In this document: positions 23,210-37,226 of the stretch, in pieces
Layout of the letters: the number at the start of each line of letters is the position of its first letter
Numbering within the stretch: position 1 is the first letter of the stretch
NCBI GenBank assembly: GCA_016802295.1
Contig: JAESIW010000109.1
Coordinates: forward strand, 1,014,961 to 1,078,960
From: Brachionus rotundiformis
Taxonomy: Eukaryota > Rotifera > Eurotatoria > Ploima > Brachionidae
DNA length: 64,000 nt
Direction: 5' to 3'
Position numbers and translations under genes: made by a program
Notes under the pieces: generated by a model
Seen by the model: the letters and a program-made list of their open reading frames with translations, nothing else
Database searches by the model: none
Told to the model about the DNA's origin: nothing

Positions 23210-26200
23210 CGGTGTGACTATTTATTCCAATAGAACTTTCATAGCAAATAATATCTAAATTTAATTTAATCAAAATTCAATTAAGTCTTATTAAAATATG
23301 TTTGAATAGAAGAGAAATGATCTCAAATTTTGGATAAATCAATTGGCAAGAATCAGTTTTATTTTAGAAGATACTGAATCTTAAAATAAGGACTATTGAT
23401 TTTGTGTTTTACTTAATCATTTTAAATTTCTTTTATCGTATATTCGTATATTCTAATTTAAATAAAAACGGAAACTAATTTAAATTTTTCCGAAATATCT
23501 TTTAAATAAAAAAATTAGCCAAATTTAATTCTTTATATAAAAAAAACAAACAATTGATTAATTAAAATTTGTTTATTTCTAACAAATGCACAATTTATTT
23601 AAATCATATAAAGGTAAAAAATATATATATGTCGAACAATACTAGAAATATAATATTACTATTAAATTAAAAATTTAATTAGATCTATATGTATGAATAA
23701 TTTGATTCTTAATAAAATATTAAAATCTTGGAGTGAAAGAGTATTCTGAATAAGTAGTTTGATCATATGGTATTTTTTCTTGCATTTATCTATACTAAAT
23801 ATCATTATTAATAACTAAGATGTCTCTATTTTTTATCATAGACATACATTAGAATGGTCAAAAAGTTCCATAAAAGTATTATTTTATCTCTTAATAAGCT
23901 AATCAGTGCCTTTCTGCTACCGAACCTGACAGAGATGTTCAATTAGAGTAGACTGTCTGATCTAGGATATTGGGAATGTAGTGCCATGTGGTCCGTACTT
24001 GGTATCAAAAGATTATCAGATATTCAAGTGTAACCAAAGTGTTCTGTCGATTTGATCAGTCATTTTTTTTATGGGAAGCAGCTAGGTGAAAGATGGCCAG
24101 AGAGTATAAATGAATATCGTTTTATGCCACTCTATTTTAAAAATAAGATAAGTTTAAGTTTAAATTCGATTCACAGATCGTTGCACTGAAAGAAACTGGA
24201 AAAGTTGATTAATTTTTATAGAGAAAGATAGACAAAAATTTAATTAAAAAGACATTAAATCATAATTGCAAAGGATATATGATATTTTAAATTGATCGTA
24301 AACTTCAACGTGCTAAATAGAAACAAGTTTGACAAAATTTTGATCAAAATTTTCACTTTTAAACTATTTTCTGAAAAATTGAATTTTTTATCTTAGGAAA
24401 AAAATGCATATTTTATTCATAAGTAACCTTAATTAAAAAAATGTCATATATTCAATCCCAGTGTATTATAAATAATATGAATCCTTTGTTTAGTTTAATA
24501 ACCTAATCTAAATACCATTTTTTAAAAAAAGGAAGCTTATCAATGAGAAAATAAACACACATTACCCAATTAGGAATTATATCTATTAAATTATTAAATT
24601 AATCAATTTAATAAAAAATATAAACTAAGTTTGAGCACTAAAACTTATCTAGATAAAATTATATGGGTACTATCTGAAATTTTCTAAATTAATTTATTTT
24701 TAATTAAAATAAAATTAAAGATAATGTTTAATCGACACATTAAACAATACTGCCATATGTAGAATTTGAAACTGAAGTGATGATTTAAAGCTGTGAATAA
24801 CAATTTTTAAAGGATTATAATCCATGTGATCTAAAAATAAAATTTAATAATTCATAAATGTAAAAAGAGATATCAAAACAATATAAGATTATCTTTATAC
24901 ATTCATGGTACTCAATTACTTCATAAACTGAAATTAAAATAAAATAAATAATTAGAATTTTTAATTTAATACAATAATAAGATGAATTTTTTTCGTTTTC
25001 TTTTATAAATATTTTTTATCAATTGAACAAGATACTACATATTAATATCAAAAAATACTTATTAATATCAAAATCAAAATCAAAAATTTAAATCAATCAA
25101 AAAGATAAAAGGAAAATGTGAGAGGAAACATAAACTAAATAATTTTAATTTAACTTATTTGATTTTTTTATTATTTTTGTGGTTTTATATTTTCTTAATT
25201 TGATTCGAGTTTTATTAAATAATACATTGTTTGAAAAGCAAAAATACATCTTAAAGTGTATAAGGAATCTGCAAAAGAATTTTTGTCATGAAAAGATCAT
25301 GAAAATTAACAGAAACTTAGTTAATGAAAAAAATATTCATCTCCTTTATCTAAAACTTAAAATTTAATTGATATGCGAAAACCAACACGAGGAATTCTTT
25401 AATAGATAAAATTCGATTACTGCTTATATTGATAAAATATAATTTGGCATGTGATTTAAGATAATCAATTCTAAAAAAAAAATTTTATTTAAGAAAATAT
25501 GCTCATTTTTGCGTTTCAAAGTAAAAAAATAAATATCGCAGCTAGTTTGTATAATATGCTATTCAATTTTTATTCATCAAGTTAATTTTTTAAGATAAGA
25601 TGATTAGTTTTGGATAACAAATATTTGAAAAACGTTTTTAATAAAATCGATACCCTTAAAATTATCACTGATGAGTATTTTATTTTGCCAATTAATCTAA
25701 ATTTTTGCTGAATTCTCTTTAATTTGGTCTGTTGAATCTGATAAAAAAATGTAAAATACACAGCAATTTCGGAGATTTTAAAAATTATGTTTAAAATTAA
25801 TTAATTTATTAATTAAAAGAGATTATGATTTAGTCATGTCAAGTTTAAAATGCGCCTTAAATTATTTGTCTATTTTATAAATCGGAAATAATTTATTTTT
25901 TAATTTTTTATTATTTTTTAATCCTTAATTAAAAACAAGATATTTTAATTAATTTTTAAAATAAATCTACAAACCTACAGAAAAAATTAAGACACCATTT
26001 ATCTTTAATTTATATCTATATTCTTTTTAATCTAAATGGAATATTTATTAATTGATTTAATGATTTAATTTAAGATTCAAAAGATCATGAAAATTAACAG
26101 AAACTTAGTTAATGAGAAATTTAATTTCTAAATATACAAGTAATTAAAGCACCAAAGAGCTATAGAAAAGTTTTTTTTAGAAATCAAGCTTTAGATATCT

Positions 26201-28060
26201 GAAGATTCAAACAGCATTTTAAAAAGACAAGACAAGTTGATCAAATTGGCTGGACTAAGTTGGTTACTTACTCTACCAAATTTTTTTCTAAATTCACTCC
26301 TTCAAATGTCTCTAAAAAAGTACATGTAAGCCGATTCCAATTTTAAAGCCGGTTTTGAAACCAGTTTCCAAATATAACTGGTTTTAAGAACCGGTTTCAA
26401 AATAGAATCGATTTTTAGAATTATATTTTGGGAATAAAACTAATTTTTTTGTTATTTATCCTTTAAATTAAAATCCTTTATTCAATGATTCTATTTAACT
26501 TTTTTGAAAAAAAGGAATCTTAGGATTAGTTTTTTAAAATTCTTATTAATAAAAAGCCAAAATCGAGTTCAAAAATCAAACTATCTATTTGAAGTTTATT
26601 ACTTCCTTTTTTTTTAAATTTTTTTCATTAAAACTTAGATTTTTAAAATGCAGAACTAAAAAGTTTTTAATATAATTAAAGTTTTATTTCTCAAGTTTTT
26701 TGAATAAGCATACTCGTGCGCTTTTAGTAAAACAAATCTGATGTATGATTCATATTCTAACACATATAGCTTACCATGTATATATGGTAGAATTAAATAT
26801 TTTTTGTTTATATGTTTAGGTATATTGAGAGACGGGGGTGGATGTGATGTCGTGACATCACGTGTTTAAAATTACTAAAAAGATAATTGCCCATTTTCAT
26901 GTATAAGCCAAAACTTATTATTATGAACTTAACTTTAAATTTTAGAACATAAATTTAAATCTTGCTAATTATTGTCAAAAATTAACAAATTAAAAAGCAA
27001 AATTAAATTAAAATGTATAAAAGAATATACTAAAAAAATATTTTCAATTGAAATTATAGCAAAACAACATTACGAAGTAGATTAAGTTATTATTATTTTT
27101 TTAACTAAATGACAAATAATAAATAATAAATGATAAAAAAAAGGAATTTAAAGGCAATCAGGTTTTGTATAAGCTTTGTCAGTTATTAAGGTAAAGAGAT
27201 TAGAAAAAAAGAAATAGTTAAATAATTAATTCAGTTTTAAAATCTTATTGAAAAAAAGCGATCAGGATGATACTTCAAGTATCATTTTTAAAGCTAAAAT
27301 TATATGATATTTTAAAAATCAAACTAATTTTTTTTCTATTGATTCGCTTTTTTATTTTAATTTAAAATCAATTGGTACCCAAATATTGGTAATATATGAT
27401 TACCATTTGTATGGGTTGAAAGATAAAATTTATTAATCTATTTGTTTTCCTACATTATATTCTTAAAAATTAAATTTAAAAATCAAAACTTAAAATTTTT
27501 AAAAAATAAAATTAACTCAATTTTTTTAAATTGCTTAGAGGTTGGTATCGTTAATTATACTAATCGATTATTTAATTTGTGATCAGAATAAAAATATTTT
27601 TTAAAATAAAATGAAAAGGATATTTTTAGGCATCTAATGAAATATTCAATTTGATCTAATTGAAGTAAAATAATTTCCATTATTAAATTTCTTTGGAAAA
27701 TTAAACAAATTTTCAATTTTAATATAATTAACCGTAATTTAGAATTAAAAAATCTTAACAGTAAAATTAGAAAAAAACTCGCACCAAGTAACCTGATTAG
27801 TCTTCCTTGGAAGCGTTTAAAACTAAAACTATTGAATAATATGTTCTGAGATTCCCTAAATAGAACTAAAGTTATCCTTAAATTTTAATAAGATTTTTTT
27901 AATAACTGAAAAATTTGATAAGGCTGTATCAAGTTTAAAGTATTAAGAAGTTTAATTGGCGTTATTTAATATTGCGTATTTTTAAATTGTGTTAATTAAT
28001 TAAAAAATTGTGTGAAACAGAATAAACATTTAAAGGTAAGCTATAAATTTAACTATTTAA
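23210..28060. other. Long gene-poor region
   Basis: Nearly 5 kb without a convincing gene. A patch at about 23870-24190 has a higher GC content and broken frames, probably a decayed retroposon. 26840-26870 has a short palindrome built on GTGATGTC/GACATCAC. A 73-codon minus-strand frame just beyond this region (28282-28061) is uncharacterised and has no recognisable domain. Confidence 0.45.
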
Positions 28061-28645
28061 CTAATAATTAGATTTAGCAGGCTGATGATATTCGATCTTT
28101 TGCGACATACACAAATAATTTAGACTTGAAGGTATTGCAAAATTATTCATAATTGAGAAAGCAAGATTGATGAATGGATATCTTGTCGAAACAAGATATC
28201 GTGGAACATCTAAAACAATAAATGACTCAAAAATAACTTTGTGATTAAGAGATTGATGCTGAAGTTTACAAAATTCCAGCACTCAACATAATTTTTAATT
28301 TATTAATTTGATTTTTACAGATTTTCTAAAAAATTCAAAAAATATAATTTAAATATTTCAATTTTTTTTATTTAAATAAATAATTCTTTAAAATTTTTCA
28401 AAATTATTTTTAATTAATTAAATAAAGAAGTGTTTATCGGTCTTCATGACAGTGGCATTAGTCTGTTTATTAACCTTTTAATTGAAAAATTTGAAATTAG
28501 ACGAACTGATACAATTTTATAAAATTCAAAACAAATTCAATTGGTATTTTGATGCAAAGTTTAGTGCTTAGTAGTAATAACTGCAACTTGGAGCTAGTCC
28601 AAGCAAAGCTCAAATGAGCTATAGCAGTCGATTCATTATGCTTCG

Positions 28646-29516
28646 TCATTCAAACGTCAACTTATCTTTAAAGCTGTTAAGACTAGTTGCAGTTACAATT
28701 TCTCCTGGCAACTTATTCCAAACATCAACAACTCTGTTTGTAAAATAATTAAATCGATGACTACAATTCTTTAATCTTTCTCGCACCAAGTTCTTGGAGT
28801 TTCCCTATGCCTTTTGCTCTCAGGCCTAGTGTTTAAGCTATAGTTTAAACTATTTCTGAGATTCACAATATCCATATTGTTCACTATTTTGAACATTTGG
28901 ATTAGATCTCCACGTATCCTTCTTGTTCTTAGACTTAGTAATTTCAGTCTAGATAGCCTTTGAGGATACTCCAAATCTGCAAGTTCAGGTACTAACCTAG
29001 TCGGTCTACGCTGCACTTTTTCGATCTCATTTATGTATTTTTCTAAGTAAGGACACTATGAGCTGATGGCATATTCCAAATGAGGCCTGACAAGTGAGCA
29101 GTATAGTAGTCTTACAATTTTTGTTGTTGGGAATTTGAAAGATCTGCGGATTACCCCCAATATACCGTTTGCCCTTGCATTCACATTTTGATTTGAGAGT
29201 CCCATTTCAAGTCGCTTTGGATATGCCTAAGTCTCTTTCGCAAACAGACTTTTTGAGCAGTTTTGAATCGATTGTATAATCGTATTTTGTGTTTATGTAG
29301 CCAATATGTATAACTTTGCACTTTTCAATATTCAGTGATGTTGACCAGTCTCTTAACCATCTGCATATGTTGTCTAAATTGGATAGTAGACTAAGGATCG
29401 AGCTGAAACTCTTGATTACCAATATAATTTTTGTATCATCTGCATAAGCTTCACATTCATTTTCGATAATTTTTAACATGTCATTAATGTAAATAACAAA
29501 AAGTAACTAAGTAGCT
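28646..29516 (-). pseudogene. 5'-truncated LINE reverse transcriptase
   Basis: The minus strand opens with LLFVIYINDM at about 29508, then the RT catalytic AYADDTKI box, the W-LRDW...LN-KC-VIHIG region, and the post-RT C-terminus (RRPTRLVPEL, FTNRVVDVWNKLPG) ending with a stop at 28646. At least two frame changes (near 29207 and 28775) break it. The 5' end is missing, as is usual after incomplete reverse transcription. A 3' UTR probably extends to about 28560. CR1/Jockey-like type. Confidence 0.85.
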
Positions 29517-30260
29517 TTGTTAATTTAGTTAAAATAAATTTACCGTAGAACATAAACTTTTATTTTTATTATTATTATTTTTGATTAATAGAAATTGAAT
29601 TGGATCTTGAAGTTGATGACCAATTTAAAATATAATTTAAATTCAAAGAGTTTATCGTTATTTATTTGAATAAATCTTTATTTAATATTTTAAAAATATA
29701 TAAATTGAAAAAAATTTTTCAAATCATTGATAAGATCCATATTTAAGTTTTTGCATTGTTTGTAAAGTTAACTTTGAATTTATTTCAGAAGTATTCGTAA
29801 ACTAGCATTCAAAATTAAATTTAAAAATGAAATTCAAATATTAGATTTCAAATAAATTCTTTCCTATCAATATTTTTGGGATAAAAACTTAAAAATTGTC
29901 AAAAGATGAATTTAAAATTTAAACATCGATCTTATCAATATTTTGAAAGCTTTTTTTTAATTTATTTATTTTTAAAATATAAAATAAAGATCAATTTTTT
30001 ATAAATTTTTGATGTTAATTAGATTTAAATTTATCGCTTTATTTTTGAATAAATATCTCATTGAGCTTAATTAATTTAAAAAAGATTTCATTTTTTATAT
30101 TTTTATTTATTTAAATTCAAATATTTATTTTTTTATCACAATTTTTTTAATAAATAAAATAAAACTACATGTTTTCGCAATTTTAAAGTAACCTGAATCA
30201 CGGAAAACAATTGCATTATTTAAAATATTAGTTCCCATAAATTAATGAGTGTAAATAAAA
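29517..30260. other. Spacer downstream of CPT1
   Basis: AT-rich, no feature beyond candidate polyadenylation hexamers for CPT1. No gene seen. Confidence 0.5.
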
Positions 30261-33200
30261 TTATTCGAATAATTGTTTAATAGCCAATAATGATTGCTTG
30301 ACCACTTGACCAAAGCGTCTTGAATTCTTAAAAAAATAGTTTAAATTGTAAAAATTTTCATAAAAATCTGTCATAGAAGCCTACGGTTAATTCACAGCTT
30401 TTTTTCGATGAAACGTGAAAGAAAATGATATCTTCACCAGTGAAAACATAAGAAACTCCGTAGCCATCATCGGCCACAGGACCAAAACCACCTCCACATG
30501 AGATAAACTCGGGAAATTTATTCAGATCAATAAGATTTGTTTGATTTGATGGTGTCTAATGATTAAAATTAATAAAAATTAATTTAGCTAATAAATAATC
30601 AATTTTTTACCTGAGAAGTGGACAATCTCCATGGTTCACTCAGAATCTCTTTCAAAAATGGAGTCTCTATCTCCAAGTATTTTGATACAACGTAAAGTGT
30701 GAACAAGTGTCTGTCAACTCCTTTTCCAGTCATGGCATCTCTATATTGTTGTACATGGTAATCACAAGCCTTTTTGAATAGTTTTATTCTTTCCGCATTG
30801 GTGACACTTTGGTCGCACATGCTCAAAACCCATTCACGGGACTCGATTGAACACGAACGAACGGTCTCTGTGCGACCTTCTCTAAATAAACGAGTCATTG
30901 ATGCTTCATATGTTAGGTTGAATCTTCCCATGTCCTTGTAATATGCCAATTGAAGTGCCATTTGTACAAATGCATCAGGTGAACATTTACACTTTTTCGA
31001 AAAACCCTTCCCAAATATGTCATGTACATAAATGTGCAGATCAACATCGTTTAAGAGTTTATCGGCTACTGCAACACTGGACATTATTGTTTCTTCTAGT
31101 TTAGGATTAAATTCCCACTTTAGCCGAATGGGATCGGGTAGTTCTTGATATCTGATTTGACCACGCGAGTGACCAGACTCATCATAACCATGAGTGAAGT
31201 ACTCGTGGTAAATAATGTTCTCCCACATGTGGCCAGTAATTGGCGCATCAGCCCAAGAGTGCTCTACATTTAGACCAACACGACCATTTTTTGTCACAAT
31301 CATGTTAAATGATTTGTCAAACCAGCGGTCATAGCCTTTTCCATGAAGTGCAGATTGGGCGAATCGGTCCAGATCTCCAAGTTCATTCTAAATAGAAATT
31401 TGTAATTGAAAATATTTATTATTTTGGTCATTAGTCGTGGTAAATAGTTAAATAACAAAATAGTTAAACATTAATTATTTATTTTAATGAAATAGAAAAA
31501 AAAGAAATTTGAAATAGATAAAAAAATATTTTTTTATTGAGTAATCAGACAAATCTTTAATAAAACTAAATGCTTAGAGAATAATTCAGAAAATTATATT
31601 ATTAATTAAATTATCAATCAAAATTGTCATTTTTATGACAAGGTTAAATTAAAGATAAATTGAAAAATTTTTTTTTGGTTCATTAGACATCTGCGAAATA
31701 TAAAGATATCTTGATATAATTTCTGCATAATTTACAAACTTTTTTAAACATTCTATTTTCTTCAATCAAGCCTTGTGAAAAAAATTCCTAAATCTAAATT
31801 TATCAAATTTTGATAGATAATATTTTGAAGATTAGAAAATAATCTAAAAACCACGGAAACATCAATTTTTTCCCTTAACAAAAAAAATTTACCACAACTA
31901 TTTCTTTACACAAAGAAAATGTGACATTTAAAAGCAAATAGTGATAAGATAAATCTAATAGTTATCTGCGCCAAGCTTTATATACTTACATAGCTACAAT
32001 TTTTATCATAATTATACTTTTTTTTTTTTAAATTAAAAATTCCAATATAAATATTTTTATAAAAATAGTTCTTACTCTTGATATTTCATAGTCATCATCG
32101 TCAAGTATTAAGCAAAAAGCTGCTTTTTCAATTGCCGCCAGGGAGCTCTTATTAACTCCTTTTGAAAAGTAGCTATCTCTTGCTTGAGCCCAAGGTATGC
32201 GATCACCAGCGGTTAGCCCAGCTAAATATTTTTCACCATTGACCGGCTCTGACTTGTCATCCAGAATTTTTTGAATTTGCATCTCAAGCTCTTTGGGAGT
32301 GAGCATGTTGCTGTGATAGTAGGTGAACAATTTGTACCATTTTCCTTTGGAATAGACAGCTATGTGTTTGCTGTCCTTGTAGTGCACAATTTTGTCGCCA
32401 ACCTCGCCAGGAATTCTGGTTGTATTAAACTGTCTTTCGTATTGACGCGAGCATAAGGGAACTGTATTTTGAACCATTTGGGGCTTGATATTTTCATTTT
32501 CCAAATTGCGTCTGTGCATCAAGGCGCTTATGACACAGTTGGCAGCGCGTGACGATTGGAGACAATTTGACGGTCGAAACACGCAATCTAGTGCATAAAA
32601 GTTACTGTTTACCATAATTGGGGATCTGCCACGAAGGTAAACATACTCTTCCCACCAATCACTGACATAATTTGAAGAAATAAGGTACTTAAACATCAGA
32701 TATCGCTGAAGCCTCTTGCCAATTCCACCTCTGAAATCTTCGGCTTCTTTTTCAAATCTCTTGAAGGTCTCATCATCTAGCAGTGGCTTGACTGTCCTCA
32801 AATACCTTGCTATAGTGTCATCTATGCTTGGGACTGGAAGATAAGGCAATGAAGACTGATAGCTAAAAAGCTGTGGGTTATAGCCCATCAGGAATTTGAC
32901 CAAAAGAGTCCATAATTTAAATTTTGTTGAGTGTTTTCCGCGCTCCTCATACATCCAACCCTGATATGAGAACAAGGCTTGAAGGGCGTATCTTCTCCCA
33001 ACAACTGCGGTCATCCAGCCAGCACTGGCAAGCAAAACAGTAGCTATGAGCTCTGCATTGTCGTCTGAAGAGACCAAGCTGCGCGGAATATGTATCTTAA
33101 TTTGGTCCACTGCTCCAAATGAGAGGTCCATCTTTTTGTACTGTCTAAGCGCTGTGAGGATTGAAATGATCACCAGGCCCCGGATCGGGTGACTCGGATA

Positions 33201-33365
33201 AACCCCATTTAAAATTTGGTTCATCAGTCTGGCAATAGCTTTACGCCATGAACGCACACCTGATTTCAGCACGGCTTTGATTGCTTCCAAGCTCACGCTA
33301 AAATGAAGGCCCTCGTCTTCGGTAACCGCAAATGTGAATGCTACACCTTGATGCGCCTCAGCCAT
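30261..33365 (-). CDS. CPT1: Carnitine O-palmitoyltransferase 1
   Basis: Four exons, 33365-32076, 31387-30611, 30555-30385 and 30326-30261, with all junctions in phase 0, give 767 residues, matching the family length. CPT1 transfers long-chain acyl groups from CoA to carnitine at the mitochondrial outer membrane, the controlled step of fatty-acid entry into beta-oxidation. The N-terminus MAEAHQGVAF and the two hydrophobic segments in the first 125 residues are those of CPT1 rather than CPT2. The catalytic histidine lies in NVEHSWADAP (exon 2), with GKGFSKKC and the TYEASMTRLFREGRTETVRS signature after it. The last exons carry GGGFGPVADDGYGVSY and the C-terminal helix. Intron 1 is 688 bp; the others are 55-58 bp. 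No damage seen, so probably functional. Confidence 0.97.
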
Positions 33366-35303
33366 TTTTGATTCAAGAGATTCTTCTAAACAAGCAGATA
33401 TTTGTTTATAATTTATATTTTATTTTTATTTTTTATAGAAAAATGAGAAAATTTTAATTAAAAAAAAGCAATTTTTAATTTTAAATAATTTATAAACAAG
33501 ATTTAAAAAAAAATTTATCTAAGCATAAAATATAAATTATCATGGTCGACTATTAAATTTGGACGAGAAATCAACCATTGAGATAAATTGGCTAAGATTA
33601 AGCTTGGTAAAGAGAATATTCGGCAATAATGCTTTTTGTTATTTGTACTCAATTATAAGCATATGCTAAAGTGTACTTTGATCGATGGCAAAATTAAAAA
33701 TTTAAAAATAATTTTCAAAACAATAATTTTGTTTTTCGACTGAATGCAAGATAGATACCAAGCAACGATAAGTAATGAGTGGCATTTTTAAATGTCTTTT
33801 GAATCGAAGTAGAGTAAATGTAAAAATCTATAAAATTAAATAAATTTAATACTTGATTTTAGTAAAATTTTGCTTTTAAAATTAAAAAATACCGAAACAA
33901 GCCTACCATTTTATAAACCTATTTCAGATAATTTTAACATAATTTTAATTTTTTCATATAGACTTTGTACCTTTATTATAAGCATAATAAAAAAACAGGA
34001 TCACAATAATTATTAATAAAAATGGTCTAAATTCATAATCAAATTTTAAAAATTTTCAATAAAATAGTTTTTGAAAAATAATATAAATATGTTTTATTCA
34101 AAAATCAAAAAATAATATTTTAAAAAATGTCCAAATAAATCTAATATTAAGGAAATAATAATGAAGATTCAGATAAATTTTTTTAATTACTTTTTTATTT
34201 TTTCTAATAGACTTTTTGTAATAAGTAAAAATAAATTTTGCCAATTCGAGCCATCTTCAAAGCCCAGTTAAAGGCAATATGTATAGCTAAATATTATCTT
34301 AATTTTTTTATTATTCTAAAGTTAAATTAACAAAACATTTTTATTCTTTTATTTGCATTTTCAACTAAATTTAAAATCTTAGATAAGTTATGATACTCAA
34401 TATTAGATAAAAAATTCGACTGCCAATTTAACTCTTAATTTTTCCTATTTAATTAATTAATTTTGCACTTTTGACTAAAATATCAATCAAAAGTTAAAAT
34501 AATGACTCAACAATTAAACTAAAATTTTCTCAAAAATTTTTTCTCGTTGACTGATATAATTAAAATAAATTATAAATTTTTATTGTAAAATAGATAGCTT
34601 TATAAATAATTTAGAAAAAGTGCATTTATTCCTGGAATATTTCTTCATTGTTTCATATATTTTATCTATTAGCCTATTTATTTCTTAAAAAATAGATTTC
34701 CAAATATTTGTGTTATCAAGTAATAAAATTTAAAGATTGAAGAAAATAACTAATTATTATAATTTAAAGATTGCTTCGGTTATAGTTAACTATTTAACTT
34801 TATATTGATATATTTTTGTTCAAATAATTATGTTTCTAAATTAATTTCTTATATATTTTTTTAATAATTATCGTTTTTAGACTGTCTTAGATTTTTTTCA
34901 AGATATATTTTTTTAGAAAAATAAAACAAAATTTTACTTAAATAAAATTATTAATTCAAATAAGTTGAAGAGTTGAATTTTGAGTTTATTTGAATTATTA
35001 TTTTCTAATTTTTTTAAAAATTATATACAATCGAATTTTTATCTTTAAATTTTTTATCAATTATTGAATTAATTTAAAAAAATCACTTAAGAAAAATAAA
35101 AAAAAAAAACATTCAAGGTGTTGTTTATCATCATAAAAAATCTTTTTCTTAAATTTAAATTTGTAAATTACGGCTATTCTTTATCGCTTGATAAACAGCT
35201 ATGATGAGAATATAAAAATAACCTGATTTCTCGGCGTGCTCTACTGTTGTCTATAAATAAATGTGGCTGTATTTTATATAAAATTTATAACAGAGAGCCT
35301 ATA
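33366..35303. other. Divergent intergenic region between CPT1 and the amine oxidase
   Basis: About 1.9 kb between the two divergent start codons. It is AT-rich with no ORF, and the proximal promoters must lie at its ends. Only the element described at 35178-35245 is readable. Confidence 0.5.
35178..35245 (+). promoter_or_regulatory. Candidate core promoter of the amine oxidase gene
   Basis: TATAAAAATA at 35211-35220 lies about 90 bases before the ATG at 35304, so initiation near 35240-35245 would leave a 60-base leader. Two GATA-type cores in opposite orientations (TTTATCG and TTGATAAAC) sit immediately upstream and a third TTATC is near 35126. GATA factors often drive gut genes in invertebrates, but that link here is only inference. 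Confidence 0.35.
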
Positions 35304-37064
35304 ATGAGCGCCAAAAAAGTGCATAACAATGATCCAGAGTTATATGATGTGGTAATCATAGGTGCCGGCATATCTGGGTCAAACGCTGCCTATGAACTTA
35401 AAAAAAAGTGCAAAAATGTAAAAATTTTGGTCTTGGAAGCAAAAGACCGACTTGGTGGCCGTACTCAAACTATTGATGTGAAATGCTCGAAAGAAAACCA
35501 GACATCAAGATGGGACATAGGTGGACAATGGGTTAGTGATTCGCAAAACAATGTCACCAAACTAATGAATGAGTTAGGAATTAAAACATACCGTCAATTC
35601 GACGATGGGTTTAAGCTGCTGGAGGCTAATGGCAAAATTTCTGTTTATAATTCCAGTGTTCCTTGCTCATCGTTCTGGAGCTGGATAGACATGCAATTGT
35701 ACATGTGGCGAGTTAATAAAGATTTGAGAAAAATAAGCACCATTCATCCATTTAGTGATAAAAAACTAGCTTCATTTTTGGACAAAAAAAGTGCCAAAGA
35801 ATACTTATACTCAAAGTCAATGACTGCAACAGTTAGATCCATATTTACCTCAAATATGAGAACTATTTATGGCCTTGAATTGGACCAAGTAAATGCTTTA
35901 TTTGGCATGATGTATGTGAAAGCGGGTGGTGGTAATGTAGAGGCAATTACATACTCAGATGAGGGTTGTGCTCAAGAAAAAAGAGTATGTGGTGGAACCC
36001 AACAAATATCCGAAAGGTGTCTAAAATATGTTCAAGATGTGTCAACATCTTCTCAAAATATGACCAAGATTTTGCTGAATGAGGCAGTGTTAGAGGTGAT
36101 ACAAGATGAAAATAATGATGAAGAACCAGTTTGTATAATTACCCGTAATACAATCACTGATGAGAAAACAGAATTTCGTGCCAAAAAAGTCATTAGCACC
36201 ATACCAGTTAACCAATACATAAATATAAAATTTACTCCTGAATTACCTTATTATAAGAGAAATTTTTTCAAGTTTTTCCAAGTTGGAAATTATATAAAAT
36301 TTCTGGTAACCTACAAGACTCATTTTTGGAGAAGCAAAGGCCTATCTGGTGAAGGGACTTATGATGGCTCGGTAAAATGGATTAATGAGGAGAGATTTAA
36401 ACAAGCTTATAGAAATGAGATGACAAAATTGAATTTTAATCGCAAAATGCCAACTTATGGCGCTGTTAACGAGGTATTTGATGGCACAAACGAAGATGGA
36501 GAGCCCGCACTTATAGGCTTTATAGCTGCTGATACTGCATTAGAATGGGCTGATCAATCGTTTGAGCTCAGAAAACAAGAAGTCATTGAAGATTTGGCTA
36601 GAATGTATGGTCCAGAGGCTAGAGATTACGTTGAATATGTGGAAAAAAATTGGGCATATGAGCCTTTTAATGGAGGTTGTCCATGTTTTAATATTGTTTC
36701 AGGTGGTGTCATGAAAGATTATGCCAGAGCTACTAGAGAACCATTTCAGAATGTCCATTTTGCTGGTACTGAATCGGCTACTGTTTGGCAAGGATACATG
36801 GATGGTGCAGTGGAAAGTGGTGAGCGTGCAGCAAACGAAGTTATGTACACATTATTTAAAAATGATCCCAATGTTAAATTTAATTATGAAAAAACTTATT
36901 ATTATCATAAAGAAATAACTGCAAAAATAGATGAAAATTGTTCAAAAAGTGATAGATTAGCTTTGTTTTGCAAACTTTTGGTAAAAACAGGAATCGTTTG
37001 TGGTATTTCATTTTTTCTATTCAAAAAAGTTGGTTCTAAACTTATGTTTTCTAAATTTGACTAA
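35304..37064 (+). CDS. Flavin-containing monoamine-oxidase-like enzyme
   Basis: A single exon of 586 residues. I start at the ATG at 35304 because the open frame upstream has no ATG. An FAD-binding GAGISG motif lies near residue 20, followed by LEAKDRLGGRT, DIGGQWV and, near the end, FAGTESATVWQGYMDGAVESGERAA, the MAO C-terminal flavin site. A hydrophobic segment at about residues 555-580 with flanking lysines is a plausible outer-mitochondrial-membrane tail anchor as in MAO. The covalent-flavin Cys is kept (NGGCPC), but the next residue is Pro where MAO-A/B have one Tyr of the aromatic cage; the second cage Tyr (QGYM) is present. It is expected to oxidise an amine to an aldehyde with release of peroxide; the substrate is unknown. 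The absence of introns contrasts with its neighbours. Confidence 0.9.
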   Translation: MSAKKVHNNDPELYDVVIIGAGISGSNAAYELKKKCKNVKILVLEAKDRLGGRTQTIDVKCSKENQTSRWDIGGQWVSDSQNNVTKLMNELGIKTYRQFDDGFKLLEANGKISVYNSSVPCSSFWSWIDMQLYMWRVNKDLRKISTIHPFSDKKLASFLDKKSAKEYLYSKSMTATVRSIFTSNMRTIYGLELDQVNALFGMMYVKAGGGNVEAITYSDEGCAQEKRVCGGTQQISERCLKYVQDVSTSSQNMTKILLNEAVLEVIQDENNDEEPVCIITRNTITDEKTEFRAKKVISTIPVNQYINIKFTPELPYYKRNFFKFFQVGNYIKFLVTYKTHFWRSKGLSGEGTYDGSVKWINEERFKQAYRNEMTKLNFNRKMPTYGAVNEVFDGTNEDGEPALIGFIAADTALEWADQSFELRKQEVIEDLARMYGPEARDYVEYVEKNWAYEPFNGGCPCFNIVSGGVMKDYARATREPFQNVHFAGTESATVWQGYMDGAVESGERAANEVMYTLFKNDPNVKFNYEKTYYYHKEITAKIDENCSKSDRLALFCKLLVKTGIVCGISFFLFKKVGSKLMFSKFD

Positions 37065-37226
37065 AATTTATGTTTTTAAAATTAAATAAAATTATTGTTT
37101 TTTTAATTATTATTAAATTTTCAAACTAAATCAAAGAATCAATATTAATCAAATTTTAAAAAAAAGATAACTCAAAGTTAAAAATATATATATAAAAATA
37201 TAATTTTATGATTTAGTACTACTAGT

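Noticed and set aside
26846..26866. GTGATGTC/GACATCAC palindrome as a regulatory site
   Set aside because: It sits several kilobases from any gene and could be a chance hairpin or transposon end; I have no support for a function.
35247..35303. Longer N-terminus for the amine oxidase
   Set aside because: The upstream in-frame stretch has no ATG and overlaps the expected transcription start.
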